In this document: in pieces, positions 49,470 to 57,805 of the stretch | Numbering within the stretch: the stretch's first letter is position 1 | Layout of the letters: each line of letters starts with the position of its first letter | NCBI GenBank assembly: GCA_016870365.1 | Contig: VGBW01000003.1 | Location: forward strand, 78,135 to 142,134 | Length of the DNA: 64,000 nt | Direction of reading: 5' to 3' | From: Actinomycetota bacterium | Lineage (GTDB): Bacteria > Actinomycetota > Actinomycetes > Nanopelagicales > Nanopelagicaceae | Program-made: the position numbers and the translations under genes | The notes under the pieces: model-generated | The model's input: only the letters and a program-made list of their open reading frames with translations | Database searches by the model: none | What the model was told of the DNA's origin: nothing

Positions 49470-50231
49470 TTATCTAGAAGAGCGCCTGATTCCTGAGGTG
49501 CAAAAAACCCAGAGGCCAGCAAGGCGAGAGATAAAAGGACCTATAAAACGATTTAGCCAGCGCAGCCGTCTAAAATCATGTACCGGCCAGCTCTGTGCAA
49601 ATGCAATAAAGCGAAGTTTGGCATCAGGATTGATGGCTCTTGGATGGCCAACTGCGCTAAGAAGCGGCAGGTCATTATGTGAATCGGAGTATGCAAAACA
49701 ATCTTTAAGATCTATTCCTTGTATTTTTGTTAACTCAGCGATTGCTATGGCTTTTTCTCTGCCATGAAGAAGTTTTCCATTTAGACTGCCAGTGTACTTC
49801 CCCTCTTTGACTTCAGCCTTAGTTCCAATCGCTCCAGTAAAACCTAGACGCTCTGCAATCAGATTTGCAAAATCCTCAGGAGAGGCTGTTACTAACCAGA
49901 CTTCATCTCCTGCGCTTAGATGTTCCTTTGCTAACTCAATTGCCCCTTGCCAAATTGAAGGTGAGACAAACTCATTATAAATCTGCTCTCCGATGGCTCG
50001 AACCTCTCTGACATCATGGCCGCCAATGAAATCGGTGGCAGCCTTTTGAAAGCGATTGATCACATCTGACTTTTCAGTCCCAGTCATTCGGAAGCGAATA
50101 TTGGCAAGGACCCAAGCTCCGATATCTCGCTTGGTGAAAAAGCCACGGTTATACATACCCTTACCAAGGAAATAGAGGGTCGATCCTCGGGTAATTGTGT
50201 TATCTACATCAAAGAAAGCTATCCGTGGCAT
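49470..50231 (-). CDS. HAD-IB family phosphatase (SerB1-like)
   Basis: Predicted phosphatase of 253 aa. HAD motif I is FFDVDNTITRGST near residues 6-18, motif II VWLVTASPEDF near 112-122, and motif III SDSHNDLPLLSAVGHPRAIN near 177-196. A C-terminal hydrophobic/basic tail (FIGPFISRLAGLWVF) may contact the membrane. Such proteins are often called SerB1, but true phosphoserine activity is not assured. Start ATG 50231 with TACTCT 6 nt upstream; divergent from the phosphoglycerate-mutase-like gene. Confidence 0.88.
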   Translation of the reverse strand: MPRIAFFDVDNTITRGSTLYFLGKGMYNRGFFTKRDIGAWVLANIRFRMTGTEKSDVINRFQKAATDFIGGHDVREVRAIGEQIYNEFVSPSIWQGAIELAKEHLSAGDEVWLVTASPEDFANLIAERLGFTGAIGTKAEVKEGKYTGSLNGKLLHGREKAIAIAELTKIQGIDLKDCFAYSDSHNDLPLLSAVGHPRAINPDAKLRFIAFAQSWPVHDFRRLRWLNRFIGPFISRLAGLWVFCTSGIRRSSR

Positions 50232-50237
50232 GCAGTC

Positions 50238-50243
50238 AGAGTA
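50238..50243 (-). promoter_or_regulatory. Putative -10 of a leaderless HAD phosphatase transcript
   Basis: TACTCT on the minus strand, 6 nt before the ATG at 50231. Confidence 0.45.
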
Positions 50244-50271
50244 GCGAAAAGCGCGGTATTACTTCTGCCTT

Positions 50272-50277
50272 TATGCT
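50272..50277 (+). promoter_or_regulatory. Putative -10 of the cytochrome c maturation operon
   Basis: TATGCT, 7 nt before the ATG at 50285. It supports that ATG as the start of the histidine phosphatase and of a leaderless five-gene transcript. Confidence 0.45.
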
Positions 50278-50284
50278 TACCCGC

Positions 50285-50923
50285 ATGAGCGATGAGTCAG
50301 CAATCTCACAGAGTGTTCATCTTCTGCGCCATGGCCAAGTGGAGAACCCAAGAAATATTATCTATGGCCGCCAGCCTGGCTGGAGACTCTCAGAGCGAGG
50401 CCACGAAATGGCCAAAGCTGTAGCCCAGTGGAGTAGAGAGCTTTCACTGGGCGCAATTCATGCATCCCCGCTGCAGCGAGCGCATCAAACTGCTGAACCC
50501 ATTGCATCACTACATGGCTTAGAGATCAGAACGGATGAGAATCTAATTGAGGCTGAGAATCTCTTTGAAGGGAAACCCTTTGATGTCTCAGAAGCGATAA
50601 AGCACCCAGCTACTTGGCGCCATCTTTGGAACCCTTGGCGTCCTTCCTGGGGCGAGCCATATAAAGAGCAAGTATCTCGAATGAGTAAGGCTGTTGACGA
50701 TGCGCGCCTGGCAGCAGATGGAAGAGATGCGCTAGTAGTTTCCCATCAACTACCCATATGGATTATGCGCTTATCAATCGAAGGCAAATCATTCCCCCAT
50801 GATCCAAGAAAGCGTCAATGCACGCTAGCCTCGGTAACAAGTATTCATTTTGATCAGAACGGAAAGGTTCTTGGCCTTACCTATAGTGAGCCTGTCGCCC
50901 ATTTACTTCCAGATAGTGAATAA
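50285..50923 (+). CDS. Histidine phosphatase family protein (phosphoglycerate mutase-like)
   Basis: Phosphohydrolase or mutase of the RHG superfamily, ~212 aa. Catalytic motif LLRHGQVENP near residues 13-22, SPLQRAHQTAEPIA near 62-75, and the second catalytic His in DALVVSHQLPIW. It is the first gene of the block leading into tlpA-ccdA-resB-ccsB, exactly as mycobacterial Rv0525 precedes Rv0526-0529. Its contribution to cytochrome c maturation is unknown. The start at 50285 excludes upstream residues that overlap the divergent HAD gene. Confidence 0.88.
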   Translation: MSDESAISQSVHLLRHGQVENPRNIIYGRQPGWRLSERGHEMAKAVAQWSRELSLGAIHASPLQRAHQTAEPIASLHGLEIRTDENLIEAENLFEGKPFDVSEAIKHPATWRHLWNPWRPSWGEPYKEQVSRMSKAVDDARLAADGRDALVVSHQLPIWIMRLSIEGKSFPHDPRKRQCTLASVTSIHFDQNGKVLGLTYSEPVAHLLPDSE

Positions 50924-51462
50924 TGAAGAAATCTATAATTCTGTTGATTTTGCCATTGCTAATTTCATGTTCAAGTAATGGAATTACTAGCGGAGACGAA
51001 CAAGCCTTTATCTCAGGTAATGGCGTAGCAACTTACATCGCACCAGATCAGAGAAGGGAAGCGCCGGAGATTTCTGGCCCGACTTTAAGTGGTGGAAACT
51101 TTGAAGCAGAGCCGGGAAAGTTATTGATCCTAAATGTCTGGGCTTCTTGGTGCTCCCCCTGTCGAGCAGAGGCGGCAGCGCTGCAAGAACTCTCCCTTTC
51201 CTATCCAGAAGTCCAATTCCTAGGAGTTCTCACCAGGGACACTCGCGTTGCGGCGCAGTCATTTGTTGAGCGTTTTGGTATTACCTATCCTTCATTAACT
51301 GATGATGCCATTTTGCTAGAGTTTCATGGCCAGTTAATCCCAAATGCCATTCCAACTACCTTAATAATTGATGGTAAATCTAGGCTCGCGGCAAGAATTA
51401 GTGGCGAGGTCACTTATTCCTCCCTCAAGGAGCTAATTGAGAGAGTAAAAAGCGATGAGTGA
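50923..51462 (+). CDS. TlpA/ResA-like lipoprotein thiol-disulfide oxidoreductase
   Basis: Extracytoplasmic thioredoxin-fold protein (179 aa) that keeps apocytochrome c cysteines reduced. N-terminal lipobox LISC with lipidated Cys16, thioredoxin-like domain from about residue 50, active site WASWCSPCRAEA near 70-81, and a cis-Pro loop NAIPTTLIID near 142-151. Fed with electrons by the CcdA protein encoded next. ATG overlaps the previous stop by one base. Confidence 0.93.
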   Translation: MKKSIILLILPLLISCSSNGITSGDEQAFISGNGVATYIAPDQRREAPEISGPTLSGGNFEAEPGKLLILNVWASWCSPCRAEAAALQELSLSYPEVQFLGVLTRDTRVAAQSFVERFGITYPSLTDDAILLEFHGQLIPNAIPTTLIIDGKSRLAARISGEVTYSSLKELIERVKSDE

Positions 51463-52180
51463 TTTTCTAGTTAACCAAATATTTGATGGCAGCCTCTTAG
51501 CTGCCAGCCTAGTCGCCTTGATTGCTGGGCTTATTTCCTTTGCTTCTCCCTGTGTTTTGCCATTACTGCCTGGTTATCTAGGTTATGTATCAGGTGCCTT
51601 TGCCTCTAGAGGGCGTTTGCTTCTAGGTTCATTCTTATTTGTTCTTGGATTTGCATTTCTATTTATGACCTATGGGGTGGCCTTTGGCGCTCTAGGTGAT
51701 GCCATATCAAGTAGTTCATCGATTCTTGCTCGCCTACTTGGCGTCTTAACAATCTTCTTTGGACTTATTTTTCTATTTTCTGAAAAGTTCTATAGATCCT
51801 ATAAATTTCCTTTTCTTGCCTCAGCCGGGCTAATAAGCGCACCGATACTGGGATTCATGTTTGGCCTTGGTTGGACTCCCTGCATAGGCCCAACACTTGG
51901 CGCGGTACAAACCCTAGCTCTAATTGAGGCAAGTGCCGTGCGTGGGGCAATTCTTTCACTCTTTTACTGCATAGGTCTTGGCGCACCATTTATTGTCTTT
52001 GCACTCTTTCTAGAACGCTCAGCTAACTTTCGCCGTTATCTGATCCAAAGAGGAGAGATCATTTCAATCATTGGTGGAGTCTTTCTCATAGTTATTGGGT
52101 TACTTCAAGTTTTTGGTCTCTGGGAAGACCTAATGGCATCACTGCGCGGCACTATTAGCTCCTTCATTCCGGTGATCTAA
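51455..52180 (+). CDS. ccdA: Cytochrome c biogenesis protein CcdA
   Basis: Six-helix membrane protein (241 aa) that carries reducing equivalents from cytoplasmic thioredoxin to the extracytoplasmic TlpA-like protein. Conserved Cys residues are in ASPCVLPLLPGYLGYVSG near residues 25-42 and in GWTPCIGPTLGAVQ near 143-156, the CcdA pair. Overlaps tlpA by 8 nt. Confidence 0.95.
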   Translation: MSDFLVNQIFDGSLLAASLVALIAGLISFASPCVLPLLPGYLGYVSGAFASRGRLLLGSFLFVLGFAFLFMTYGVAFGALGDAISSSSSILARLLGVLTIFFGLIFLFSEKFYRSYKFPFLASAGLISAPILGFMFGLGWTPCIGPTLGAVQTLALIEASAVRGAILSLFYCIGLGAPFIVFALFLERSANFRRYLIQRGEIISIIGGVFLIVIGLLQVFGLWEDLMASLRGTISSFIPVI

Positions 52181-53631
52181 TGAGCGCCCCAGAGCTTGGA
52201 GCCACCTCACTACTTCGCTATCTATGGAGACAGTTAACCAGCATGCGTACAGCCTTGATCTTGCTGTTATTGCTGGGCATTGCCTCAATACCAGGGTCAA
52301 TATTTCCCCAAAGAACTCAGAGCCCTCTTAAGGTTAGAGAATATTTCGATGATGACCCAAGCGGCTCCAAGTGGCTAGACCGCCTCTATCTATTTGATGT
52401 ATACGGCTCTCCCTGGTTTTCGGCTGTCTATCTCCTTCTATTTGTTTCGCTCGTTGGTTGTGTATTGCCCCGCTCTCTTCACTACTTCAAAGAGATATTT
52501 GCAGCACCGCCTGGCGCTCCTTCCTTGCTAAACACTATGGAGGGTTTTCAGGTAAGCCCAGCCCGCTTGGAGAGCGCTGAAGCGTGGCTAAAGAAGGACA
52601 AGTTTAGGATCTCAAGAACTAGCGATTCAATTGCGGCCGAAAAAGGTTATCTCAGGGAGACAGGAAATCTGCTCTTTCATCTTTCTTTGATTGTTGTTTT
52701 ACTAGGAATTGCGGCAAGTTCAGTATTTGGCATGCGAGGTGAGGCAATAGTCAATGTGGGTGAGCGCTTTATTAATACGCCAACAAATTATGACAACCTC
52801 ACACCTGGGCGATTCTTCTCTCTTGAGTCTCTTCCCCCATTTACGATTAAGGTAAATAATTTCTCCGCCTCATATGATCGTAAAACTAGTCAAGCGTTAG
52901 ATTACGAACTTAGAGTCACTACTAAGGACTCTCTGGATTCATCTGAAGTCAATCAGATAGTCAAGGTAAATGAACCACTCACCTTTGGGTCAACAAGGGT
53001 CTATCTCCAGGCAAATGGATACTCACCTCTTGTTACTGTTAGAGACAGTCAGAACCTTGTTAAATTCGAGGGCCCGGTTCCATTTCTCCCCCAAGATTCA
53101 AACTTGGGCTCAATAGGCGCGATCAAGGTTCCCGATATGCAGCCACAAATTGGTTTTGTTAGCTCGTTCTTCCCAACTGCAGCACGAGATGAAGTTCGAG
53201 GGGGATTTTCTTCTTTTCCAGAACTCCTCGATCCAAGGCTTTTGGTCTCAGTTTGGAAGGGGGATTTAAAGATGGATGAGGGCGTTCCACAATCCATTTA
53301 TCGCATAGATACCGAAGAAATGGAGCGCATCGGGCTATGGGCTCTAAGCATTGGTGAGAGCTATGCCTTTGAGGTGGGTTCCATCACACTCAATGGAGTA
53401 GTCCCTTGGGTGAATCTCCAAGTGGTTAGAGATCCCGGCAAGCAATACGCCCTCTTTGGAAGTATTCTGGCCATCACAGGGCTTCTTATCTCGCTCTTTA
53501 TTCGTCAGAGACGAATCTGGGTTAGACAGGTCGGAGGCAATATAGAAATCGCAGGTCTTGCTCTCAATAAGCTGCCAGGGCTAGAAGATGAGATAGGAAG
53601 AATGATAAGAGAAATAGGTGATCAGAAGTGA
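52180..53631 (+). CDS. resB: Cytochrome c biogenesis protein ResB (System II)
   Basis: Half of the System II heme-lyase complex. The 483-aa protein has three helices in the N-terminal part (LILLLLLGIASIPGSIFPQ near residues 27-45, YLLLFVSLVGCVLPR near 86-100, LFHLSLIVVLLGIAAS near 168-183), a large extracytoplasmic domain (~190-420) and a fourth helix (GSILAITGLLISLFI). The motif PQR near 47-49 is typical. Works with CcsB encoded next. Confidence 0.93.
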   Translation: MSAPELGATSLLRYLWRQLTSMRTALILLLLLGIASIPGSIFPQRTQSPLKVREYFDDDPSGSKWLDRLYLFDVYGSPWFSAVYLLLFVSLVGCVLPRSLHYFKEIFAAPPGAPSLLNTMEGFQVSPARLESAEAWLKKDKFRISRTSDSIAAEKGYLRETGNLLFHLSLIVVLLGIAASSVFGMRGEAIVNVGERFINTPTNYDNLTPGRFFSLESLPPFTIKVNNFSASYDRKTSQALDYELRVTTKDSLDSSEVNQIVKVNEPLTFGSTRVYLQANGYSPLVTVRDSQNLVKFEGPVPFLPQDSNLGSIGAIKVPDMQPQIGFVSSFFPTAARDEVRGGFSSFPELLDPRLLVSVWKGDLKMDEGVPQSIYRIDTEEMERIGLWALSIGESYAFEVGSITLNGVVPWVNLQVVRDPGKQYALFGSILAITGLLISLFIRQRRIWVRQVGGNIEIAGLALNKLPGLEDEIGRMIREIGDQK

Positions 53632-54524
53632 GTAGAAGTGATTGGGCATATTTATCCAATGACCTGATCTACATCACCCTTGCTCTCTTTGCCCTTTCAT
53701 TTCTTTCCTACGCCTACGAAACCGCCTTCTCCCTGCGCGCAAATAAGGCTGATGGCGGTAAATACCTAGACCGTGCCGTCACTACAAAGGCTAGAAAGAT
53801 AGCCAGCATCCTCTTCGTGGTAGCGACGGCATCACTAACCTTGGCAGTAATCGCACGCGGAATATCAGCGGAGCGAATCCCTCTTGGCAATATGTATGAA
53901 TATTCAATAACTGGAGCTATGGCCTTTGCTCTGGCTTTCTTGCTTATTGGAATTAAGTTTGATTTGGGTTGGTTGGGCCTTCCTAGTTCGATCTTGATTC
54001 TCTTGATTCTTGGAACAGCTATCACTCTTTTATATAGACCAAGTGCCCCGCTAGTTCCAGCTTTGCAATCTAGCTGGTTGGTAATTCATGTCTCATCAGC
54101 AATTCTCTCTGGAGGAATCTTCTTACTTTCAAACACTGTGGCTGGGGCATATCTCTGGCTTGATCGCATGGAGAGAAAAGGCGAGAGAAGTGAGTTTGCA
54201 AAGAGGCTTCCATCTCTTGAGAGCTTAGATCAGCTCTCCTATCGCTTAGTAGCATTTGTATTTCCTTTATGGACATTTGCAGTCATCTCAGGTGCTATCT
54301 GGGCAGAGGCTGCTTGGGGACGTTACTGGGGATGGGATCCCAAAGAGACCTGGTCATTCATTACTTGGATTCTTTTTGCCTCTTATCTACATGCTCGCGT
54401 CACCGCAGGTTGGAAGGGTAGAAAGGCCGCATGGCTCTGTCTGATCGCAGGCTCTTCTTATCTATTTAATTATGTTTATATAAATGTCTGGGGAAGCGGA
54501 AGGCATACATATAGTGGCCTATAG
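53628..54524 (+). CDS. ccsB: Cytochrome c assembly protein CcsB/CcsA (heme-handling)
   Basis: Membrane partner of ResB; transports and ligates heme for covalent attachment. The 298-aa, 8-helix protein has the tryptophan-rich WWD-type segment WGWDPKETWSFITWI near residues 235-249 and flanking His residues. Gene naming varies (CcsA in some genomes). Overlaps resB by 4 nt and the convergent GNAT gene by 6 nt. Last gene of the operon. Confidence 0.94.
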   Translation: MSRSDWAYLSNDLIYITLALFALSFLSYAYETAFSLRANKADGGKYLDRAVTTKARKIASILFVVATASLTLAVIARGISAERIPLGNMYEYSITGAMAFALAFLLIGIKFDLGWLGLPSSILILLILGTAITLLYRPSAPLVPALQSSWLVIHVSSAILSGGIFLLSNTVAGAYLWLDRMERKGERSEFAKRLPSLESLDQLSYRLVAFVFPLWTFAVISGAIWAEAAWGRYWGWDPKETWSFITWILFASYLHARVTAGWKGRKAAWLCLIAGSSYLFNYVYINVWGSGRHTYSGL

Positions 54525-54827
54525 ATTGAAATTAGCTCGCTTGGCTTCTGGAACCAGGTGAAGATACTTCTCGCTATTCTTTCGAATATAAGCTGAAACA
54601 AAAGAGCAGTACGGTGCCACTTCAAGGCTTTTCTTAACTGCTTGATCTAGAGCTTCTTCAACTAGTTGACCACCTAACCCCCTGCCACCAAATCTAGGAT
54701 ATATCTCAGTATGGGTATAGGAAATTACTTGGTTCCTAATCCTGAAGTCAGCAAAGCCTGCAAGCTCTGCATCAGCATAGATTTCATATCTACTCAATTC
54801 ATCATTCTTCAATATAGAAATGCTCAT
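54519..54827 (-). CDS. GNAT family N-acetyltransferase (short YjdJ-type)
   Basis: Small acetyltransferase-like protein of 102 aa. Seen: SRYEIYADAELAGFADFRI near the N-terminus, TEIYPRFGGRGLGGQLVEEAL with the acetyl-CoA pyrophosphate loop near residues 40-60, and the Y-rich C-terminal strand YCSFVSAYIRKN. Such minimal GNATs act on unknown targets. Start ATG 54827 with TACGGT 6 nt upstream. Confidence 0.88.
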   Translation of the reverse strand: MSISILKNDELSRYEIYADAELAGFADFRIRNQVISYTHTEIYPRFGGRGLGGQLVEEALDQAVKKSLEVAPYCSFVSAYIRKNSEKYLHLVPEAKRANFNL

Positions 54828-54833
54828 ATACGC

Positions 54834-54839
54834 ACCGTA
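54834..54839 (-). promoter_or_regulatory. Putative -10 of a leaderless GNAT transcript
   Basis: TACGGT on the minus strand, 6 nt before the ATG at 54827. Confidence 0.45.
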
Positions 54840-54942
54840 TCAAACAGGTTTATTGTTGATAAGAGCCCTGCCATACTCCCATTAGTGAAGATTAGGGCTG
54901 GTAATCCTAGATTTGGTTTCTTCACTTGGAGTCGATGACGAT

Positions 54943-54972
54943 GGAGGTTCTAAGTAACTGCTCAGGACCTCC
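54943..54972 (+). other. Inverted repeat in the 54.8-55.1 kb gene-free stretch
   Basis: GGAGGTTCT (54943-54951) pairs with AGGACCTCC (54964-54972): 9 bp with one G-T pair and a 12-nt loop. No T-run follows, and no gene ends just upstream on either strand, so a terminator role is not obvious. The rest of the 54840-55054 stretch shows nothing I can identify. Confidence 0.45.
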
Positions 54973-55054
54973 AGTCTTCAATATAAGCGTCAACCCACAA
55001 ACTACATAGAATCAAGATTTCTCTAGGTTCATTACAGCCACGTTTCGCCCACGA

Positions 55055-55127
55055 GCCAGTGTGGCGTAGTGGCAGCGCGTTAACTCTTACCAAGCCAGGA
55101 CTGCGGGTTCTCTTCCCATCACCTACT
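55055..55127 (+). pseudogene. tRNA-like relic
   Basis: The segment has tRNA length and layout. The D arm is perfect (GCGT 55064-55067 with GCGC 55075-55078, loop AGTGGCA). The T arm has four of five pairs (GCGGG with CCCAT) and a T loop opening TTC at the position expected from the D arm. The acceptor stem retains only pairs 1 and 5-7, and the anticodon stem does not close, so the anticodon cannot be assigned. Reads as a decayed tRNA gene rather than a working one. Confidence 0.5.
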
Positions 55128-55142
55128 CGGCATAATTCTCAT

Positions 55143-55623
55143 GTGACCACAAACATAGTTGTTGCAGAACTCTCTGCCGATGAAGGGGCTCGATTAGGAG
55201 ATCTTCGATTGGAAGCCCTTGCAGATAGCCCAGCACTACTTGCTGGCGAGTCAGATGAAGAGCGTAATTTCGCTGAAGATCAGCGGAGGCAGAGCTTTAA
55301 CAAACCCTCATATGTTGTGGCAACAATCGATGGCAAAGATGTGGCCATGATAAATATAGAAAACTTAGTAGGCGACTTTGGAGCAACATGTTGGCTAGGT
55401 GGCCTATGGTCCAACCCAGACTATCGCGGATCTGGCGTTATTCGAGCAATCTTTAACTACATGGATTCAGCCGCTAGCAAACGCGGTTGGACGGTTCAAG
55501 GATTGGGAGTGATGGAGAGCAATTGCGGTCTGCGAAAAGGTCGGCTTCATTAAGCGCGGCGATCGGGTTGAAAGTAGAGGCAAGCCAGGGAACTATTACT
55601 TCAAAATGATTAAGAGCCTATAG
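55143..55623 (+). pseudogene. Frameshifted GNAT N-acetyltransferase
   Basis: The first frame starts at GTG 55143 (VTTNIVVAELSADEGARLGDLRLEAL) and carries a GNAT core: LAGESDEERNFAEDQ, the acetyl-CoA region GLWSNPDYRGSGVIRAIFNY, and GWTVQGLGVMESN. It then runs into LRKGRLH and a stop at 55551-55553. The expected GNAT ending IAVCEKVGFIKRGDRVESRG...YYFKMIKSL continues in another frame to TAG at 55621-55623. One lost base near 55520-55523 explains it. The lone first ORF lacks the final strand and is probably inactive. Confidence 0.82.
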
Positions 55624-55875
55624 CTTTCTAAGAAAGTCAGGATTGTCATCTGGTGGAACAATTCTTCTCTTTCTGCGGCCACGACCATCTCCTTTAGGCC
55701 GGCCCGCAATAATCCAAGCAATTGCGCCGATAGCTGGAACAAAGATGATAATGACTAACCAAGCCCACTTAGGCAGACTTCTTATATTGTTTTCTGCAGT
55801 GCGTGAGCAGTCGATGATACTAAATATCATCAAAGCCAGAGTGATAATTAGAGCTATTACTGCTAAACGAAGCAC
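55618..55875 (-). CDS. PLDc_N-domain membrane protein
   Basis: Small two-helix membrane protein (85 aa): helix 1 (AVIALIITLALMIFSIIDC, residues 5-23) and helix 2 (WAWLVIIIFVPAIGAIAWII), followed by the motif GRPKG and a basic tail RGRRKRR. This is the phospholipase D N-terminal (PLDc_N) domain found alone in many actinobacteria, often beside menA. No catalytic residues; function unknown. Its 3' end overlaps the relic GNAT tail. Confidence 0.85.
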   Translation of the reverse strand: MLRLAVIALIITLALMIFSIIDCSRTAENNIRSLPKWAWLVIIIFVPAIGAIAWIIAGRPKGDGRGRRKRRIVPPDDNPDFLRKL

Positions 55876-55884
55876 GAAAGTATT

Positions 55885-56754
55885 TTACCGCGCAACCAAC
55901 AAGGCTGCTAAAGAGAGAGCCGCAGCATAGATGATCTGAATACGGCCAGTCTTAACCAAGAGATCTATCAACTCCACCCCGCTAGCGCCTGCCTTTACTG
56001 CCCGCACAGAGTTGACTGCAAGCGGAGCGCTTAGCAGGGCAAGAAGGTAGTAGGGCGAGAAGAGACTTAAGACAGCTGAGATCACTAAGGCAAAGAAGAT
56101 TAACCATCTATATAGATCACGGCTGGAAGCATCGCCAATTACTACCGCCAGAGTTCTCTTGCCTACTTGGAAATCCCTTGGTAAGTCTCTTAAGTTATTG
56201 AGAACCAGAATCGCACACGAGAGCGCTCCAAGAGCAAATGAGGCTAGCAGAACTTGTGAAGACAGTGATTGAACATGAACAAAGTAGGTTCCATTTGTGG
56301 CAACGAGCCCAAAGAAGATAAATACTGAAACTTCACCAAGGCCTCTATATCCATAAGGCTTTGGCCCTGCGGTATAGCCCCAGGCAGCAACTATAGAAAT
56401 TAGCCCAATCGGGATTAGGATCCAAGAAGTTCTATAGGAAAGTATTGCTCCAGAAAGTGTAGCAAGGGCAAGAAACAAGAAGGCGGCATTTCGCACAGCG
56501 CTAGGAGTTGCGAGCCCAGCTCCCACCAAGCGAATTGGCCCTACTCGGTCACCATCTGCTCCTCTAATGCCATCTGAATAGTCATTTGCGTAATTAACCC
56601 CGATTTGAAGAGAGAGGGCAACGCTAAGGGCTAGGAGAAAGTGAAGTAGCGATGAGTTATATCCGGCAAAAGCGGTGCCCACAATGACTGGCGCTATTGC
56701 AGCATATAAAGTTCTTGGTCTGGCTCCCTGTATCCACTGCTCAGCTGTGGTCAT
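55885..56754 (-). CDS. menA: 1,4-dihydroxy-2-naphthoate polyprenyltransferase
   Basis: Attaches the isoprenoid tail to DHNA, making demethylmenaquinone in the membrane. The 289-aa UbiA-family protein has ~8 helices, the first Asp-rich motif NYANDYSDGIRGAD near residues 54-67, and a second motif LNNLRDLPRDFQVGKRTL near 185-202. It overlaps menE by 14 nt. Downstream product is methylated by the UbiE enzyme encoded at 62.5 kb. Confidence 0.95.
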   Translation of the reverse strand: MTTAEQWIQGARPRTLYAAIAPVIVGTAFAGYNSSLLHFLLALSVALSLQIGVNYANDYSDGIRGADGDRVGPIRLVGAGLATPSAVRNAAFLFLALATLSGAILSYRTSWILIPIGLISIVAAWGYTAGPKPYGYRGLGEVSVFIFFGLVATNGTYFVHVQSLSSQVLLASFALGALSCAILVLNNLRDLPRDFQVGKRTLAVVIGDASSRDLYRWLIFFALVISAVLSLFSPYYLLALLSAPLAVNSVRAVKAGASGVELIDLLVKTGRIQIIYAAALSLAALLVAR

Positions 56755-57793
56755 TGGATAACTTTCTTCTATCAGGTTTTCCTATTGGTAGATATGGGAT
56801 ATTGGAAACTATTACTAACTCCTTTGGTGAGGCGTGAGAGCCGAATTTATTGGCTAACTTACTTCTCACCTCATCTAGTGCGATATTGCTAGTGGTTGCA
56901 ATACACAACTTCTCTCCCCATTCGGCATCGGCTTTAGCAAATGCCACGATCTCAAGTCCTGAATACTCGCCTTGAAGATAACTCTCGATGGCACTTAGAG
57001 AGATATTTTCACCACCAGAAATGATCTGATCATCTGCTCTTGCTTCAACTACTAAGCGTCCATCTACGATGGAGCCTAGGTCATCTGTAACAAACCAACC
57101 ATTCTCAATCGGGAATCCACCTTCCAAATAACCATAAGCAATCTGTGGGCCTTTGAGAGCAATCCGTCCTTCCATGATCTGAAACGAAACTGCATCAAGT
57201 GCCTGGCCATCGTAGATAACCCCACCCGATGTTTCGCTCATGCCATAGGTAGTGATGACGTTAATTCCTAGTTCTTGGGCCTCTTGCTTCAAATTAGGAT
57301 CAAGGCGCGCTCCACCCACTAGGACTGCCTGACAGTTTTGTAGATGCGCTAAGAGCTGCTTATCTTCATGAACTGCACGGTGTAATTGTGTTGGAACGAT
57401 TGCGCTGAATTCAGCTTTACTTTCAACTCCAACAGGCTCTGTGCCGAGCTCTATTGATCTAACCAAGATATTGAGTCCTGCAATATGTGCTGTAGGTAGT
57501 AAGAGGGACCATCTCTGCCCCGCTCTTGCAGCTAGAAACTTATGGCTTGCCCTTGCGCTAGCAATGAGAGATTGTGCGGTAAGTAGCACTGACTTGGGAT
57601 TGCCAGTAGAGCCAGAGGTTCTAACGACTAAAGCCACCTTAGGGTCAACCTGACTAACATCTAGTGGCGCGGTGCTAAGGGCTGGACCCTCATCCTTTAG
57701 GGCCAGAGAGAGCTTTCCTAGAAAGTGTGGCATCGACCACGCAGGCTCGATGATCTGCACTTCTCGCTTTACCGCAAGTTCCATAACCGACAT
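56741..57793 (-). CDS. menE: o-Succinylbenzoate-CoA ligase
   Basis: Activates OSB with CoA for ring closure by MenB. ANL-family adenylating enzyme of ~350 aa: P-loop-like [17 protein letters not shown] near residue 57, [11 protein letters not shown] near 182, and VTDDLGS...[17 protein letters not shown] near 238-265. Compact, like the mycobacterial enzyme. I place the start at ATG 57793 ([15 protein letters not shown]); ATG 57805 is an alternative whose first codon overlaps the menB start in the palindrome CATATG. Divergent from menB with almost no spacer. Confidence 0.9.
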   Translation of the reverse strand: MSVMELAVKREVQIIEPAWSMPHFLGKLSLALKDEGPALSTAPLDVSQVDPKVALVVRTSGSTGNPKSVLLTAQSLIASARASHKFLAARAGQRWSLLLPTAHIAGLNILVRSIELGTEPVGVESKAEFSAIVPTQLHRAVHEDKQLLAHLQNCQAVLVGGARLDPNLKQEAQELGINVITTYGMSETSGGVIYDGQALDAVSFQIMEGRIALKGPQIAYGYLEGGFPIENGWFVTDDLGSIVDGRLVVEARADDQIISGGENISLSAIESYLQGEYSGLEIVAFAKADAEWGEKLCIATTSNIALDEVRSKLANKFGSHASPKELVIVSNIPYLPIGKPDRRKLSNDHS

Positions 57794-57798
57794 AGGGT
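57793..57798 (+). promoter_or_regulatory. Putative -10 of a leaderless menB-menC-menD transcript
   Basis: TAGGGT, 7 nt before the menB ATG at 57806. It overlaps the chosen start codon of the divergent menE, so transcription of the two would interfere. Confidence 0.4.
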
Positions 57799-57805
57799 AT
57801 GCCAT

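Noticed and set aside
57725..57805. Longer menB start
   Set aside because: The extra residues are the reverse complement of the menE N-terminus; MenB proteins begin near the MSKPIKRQ position.
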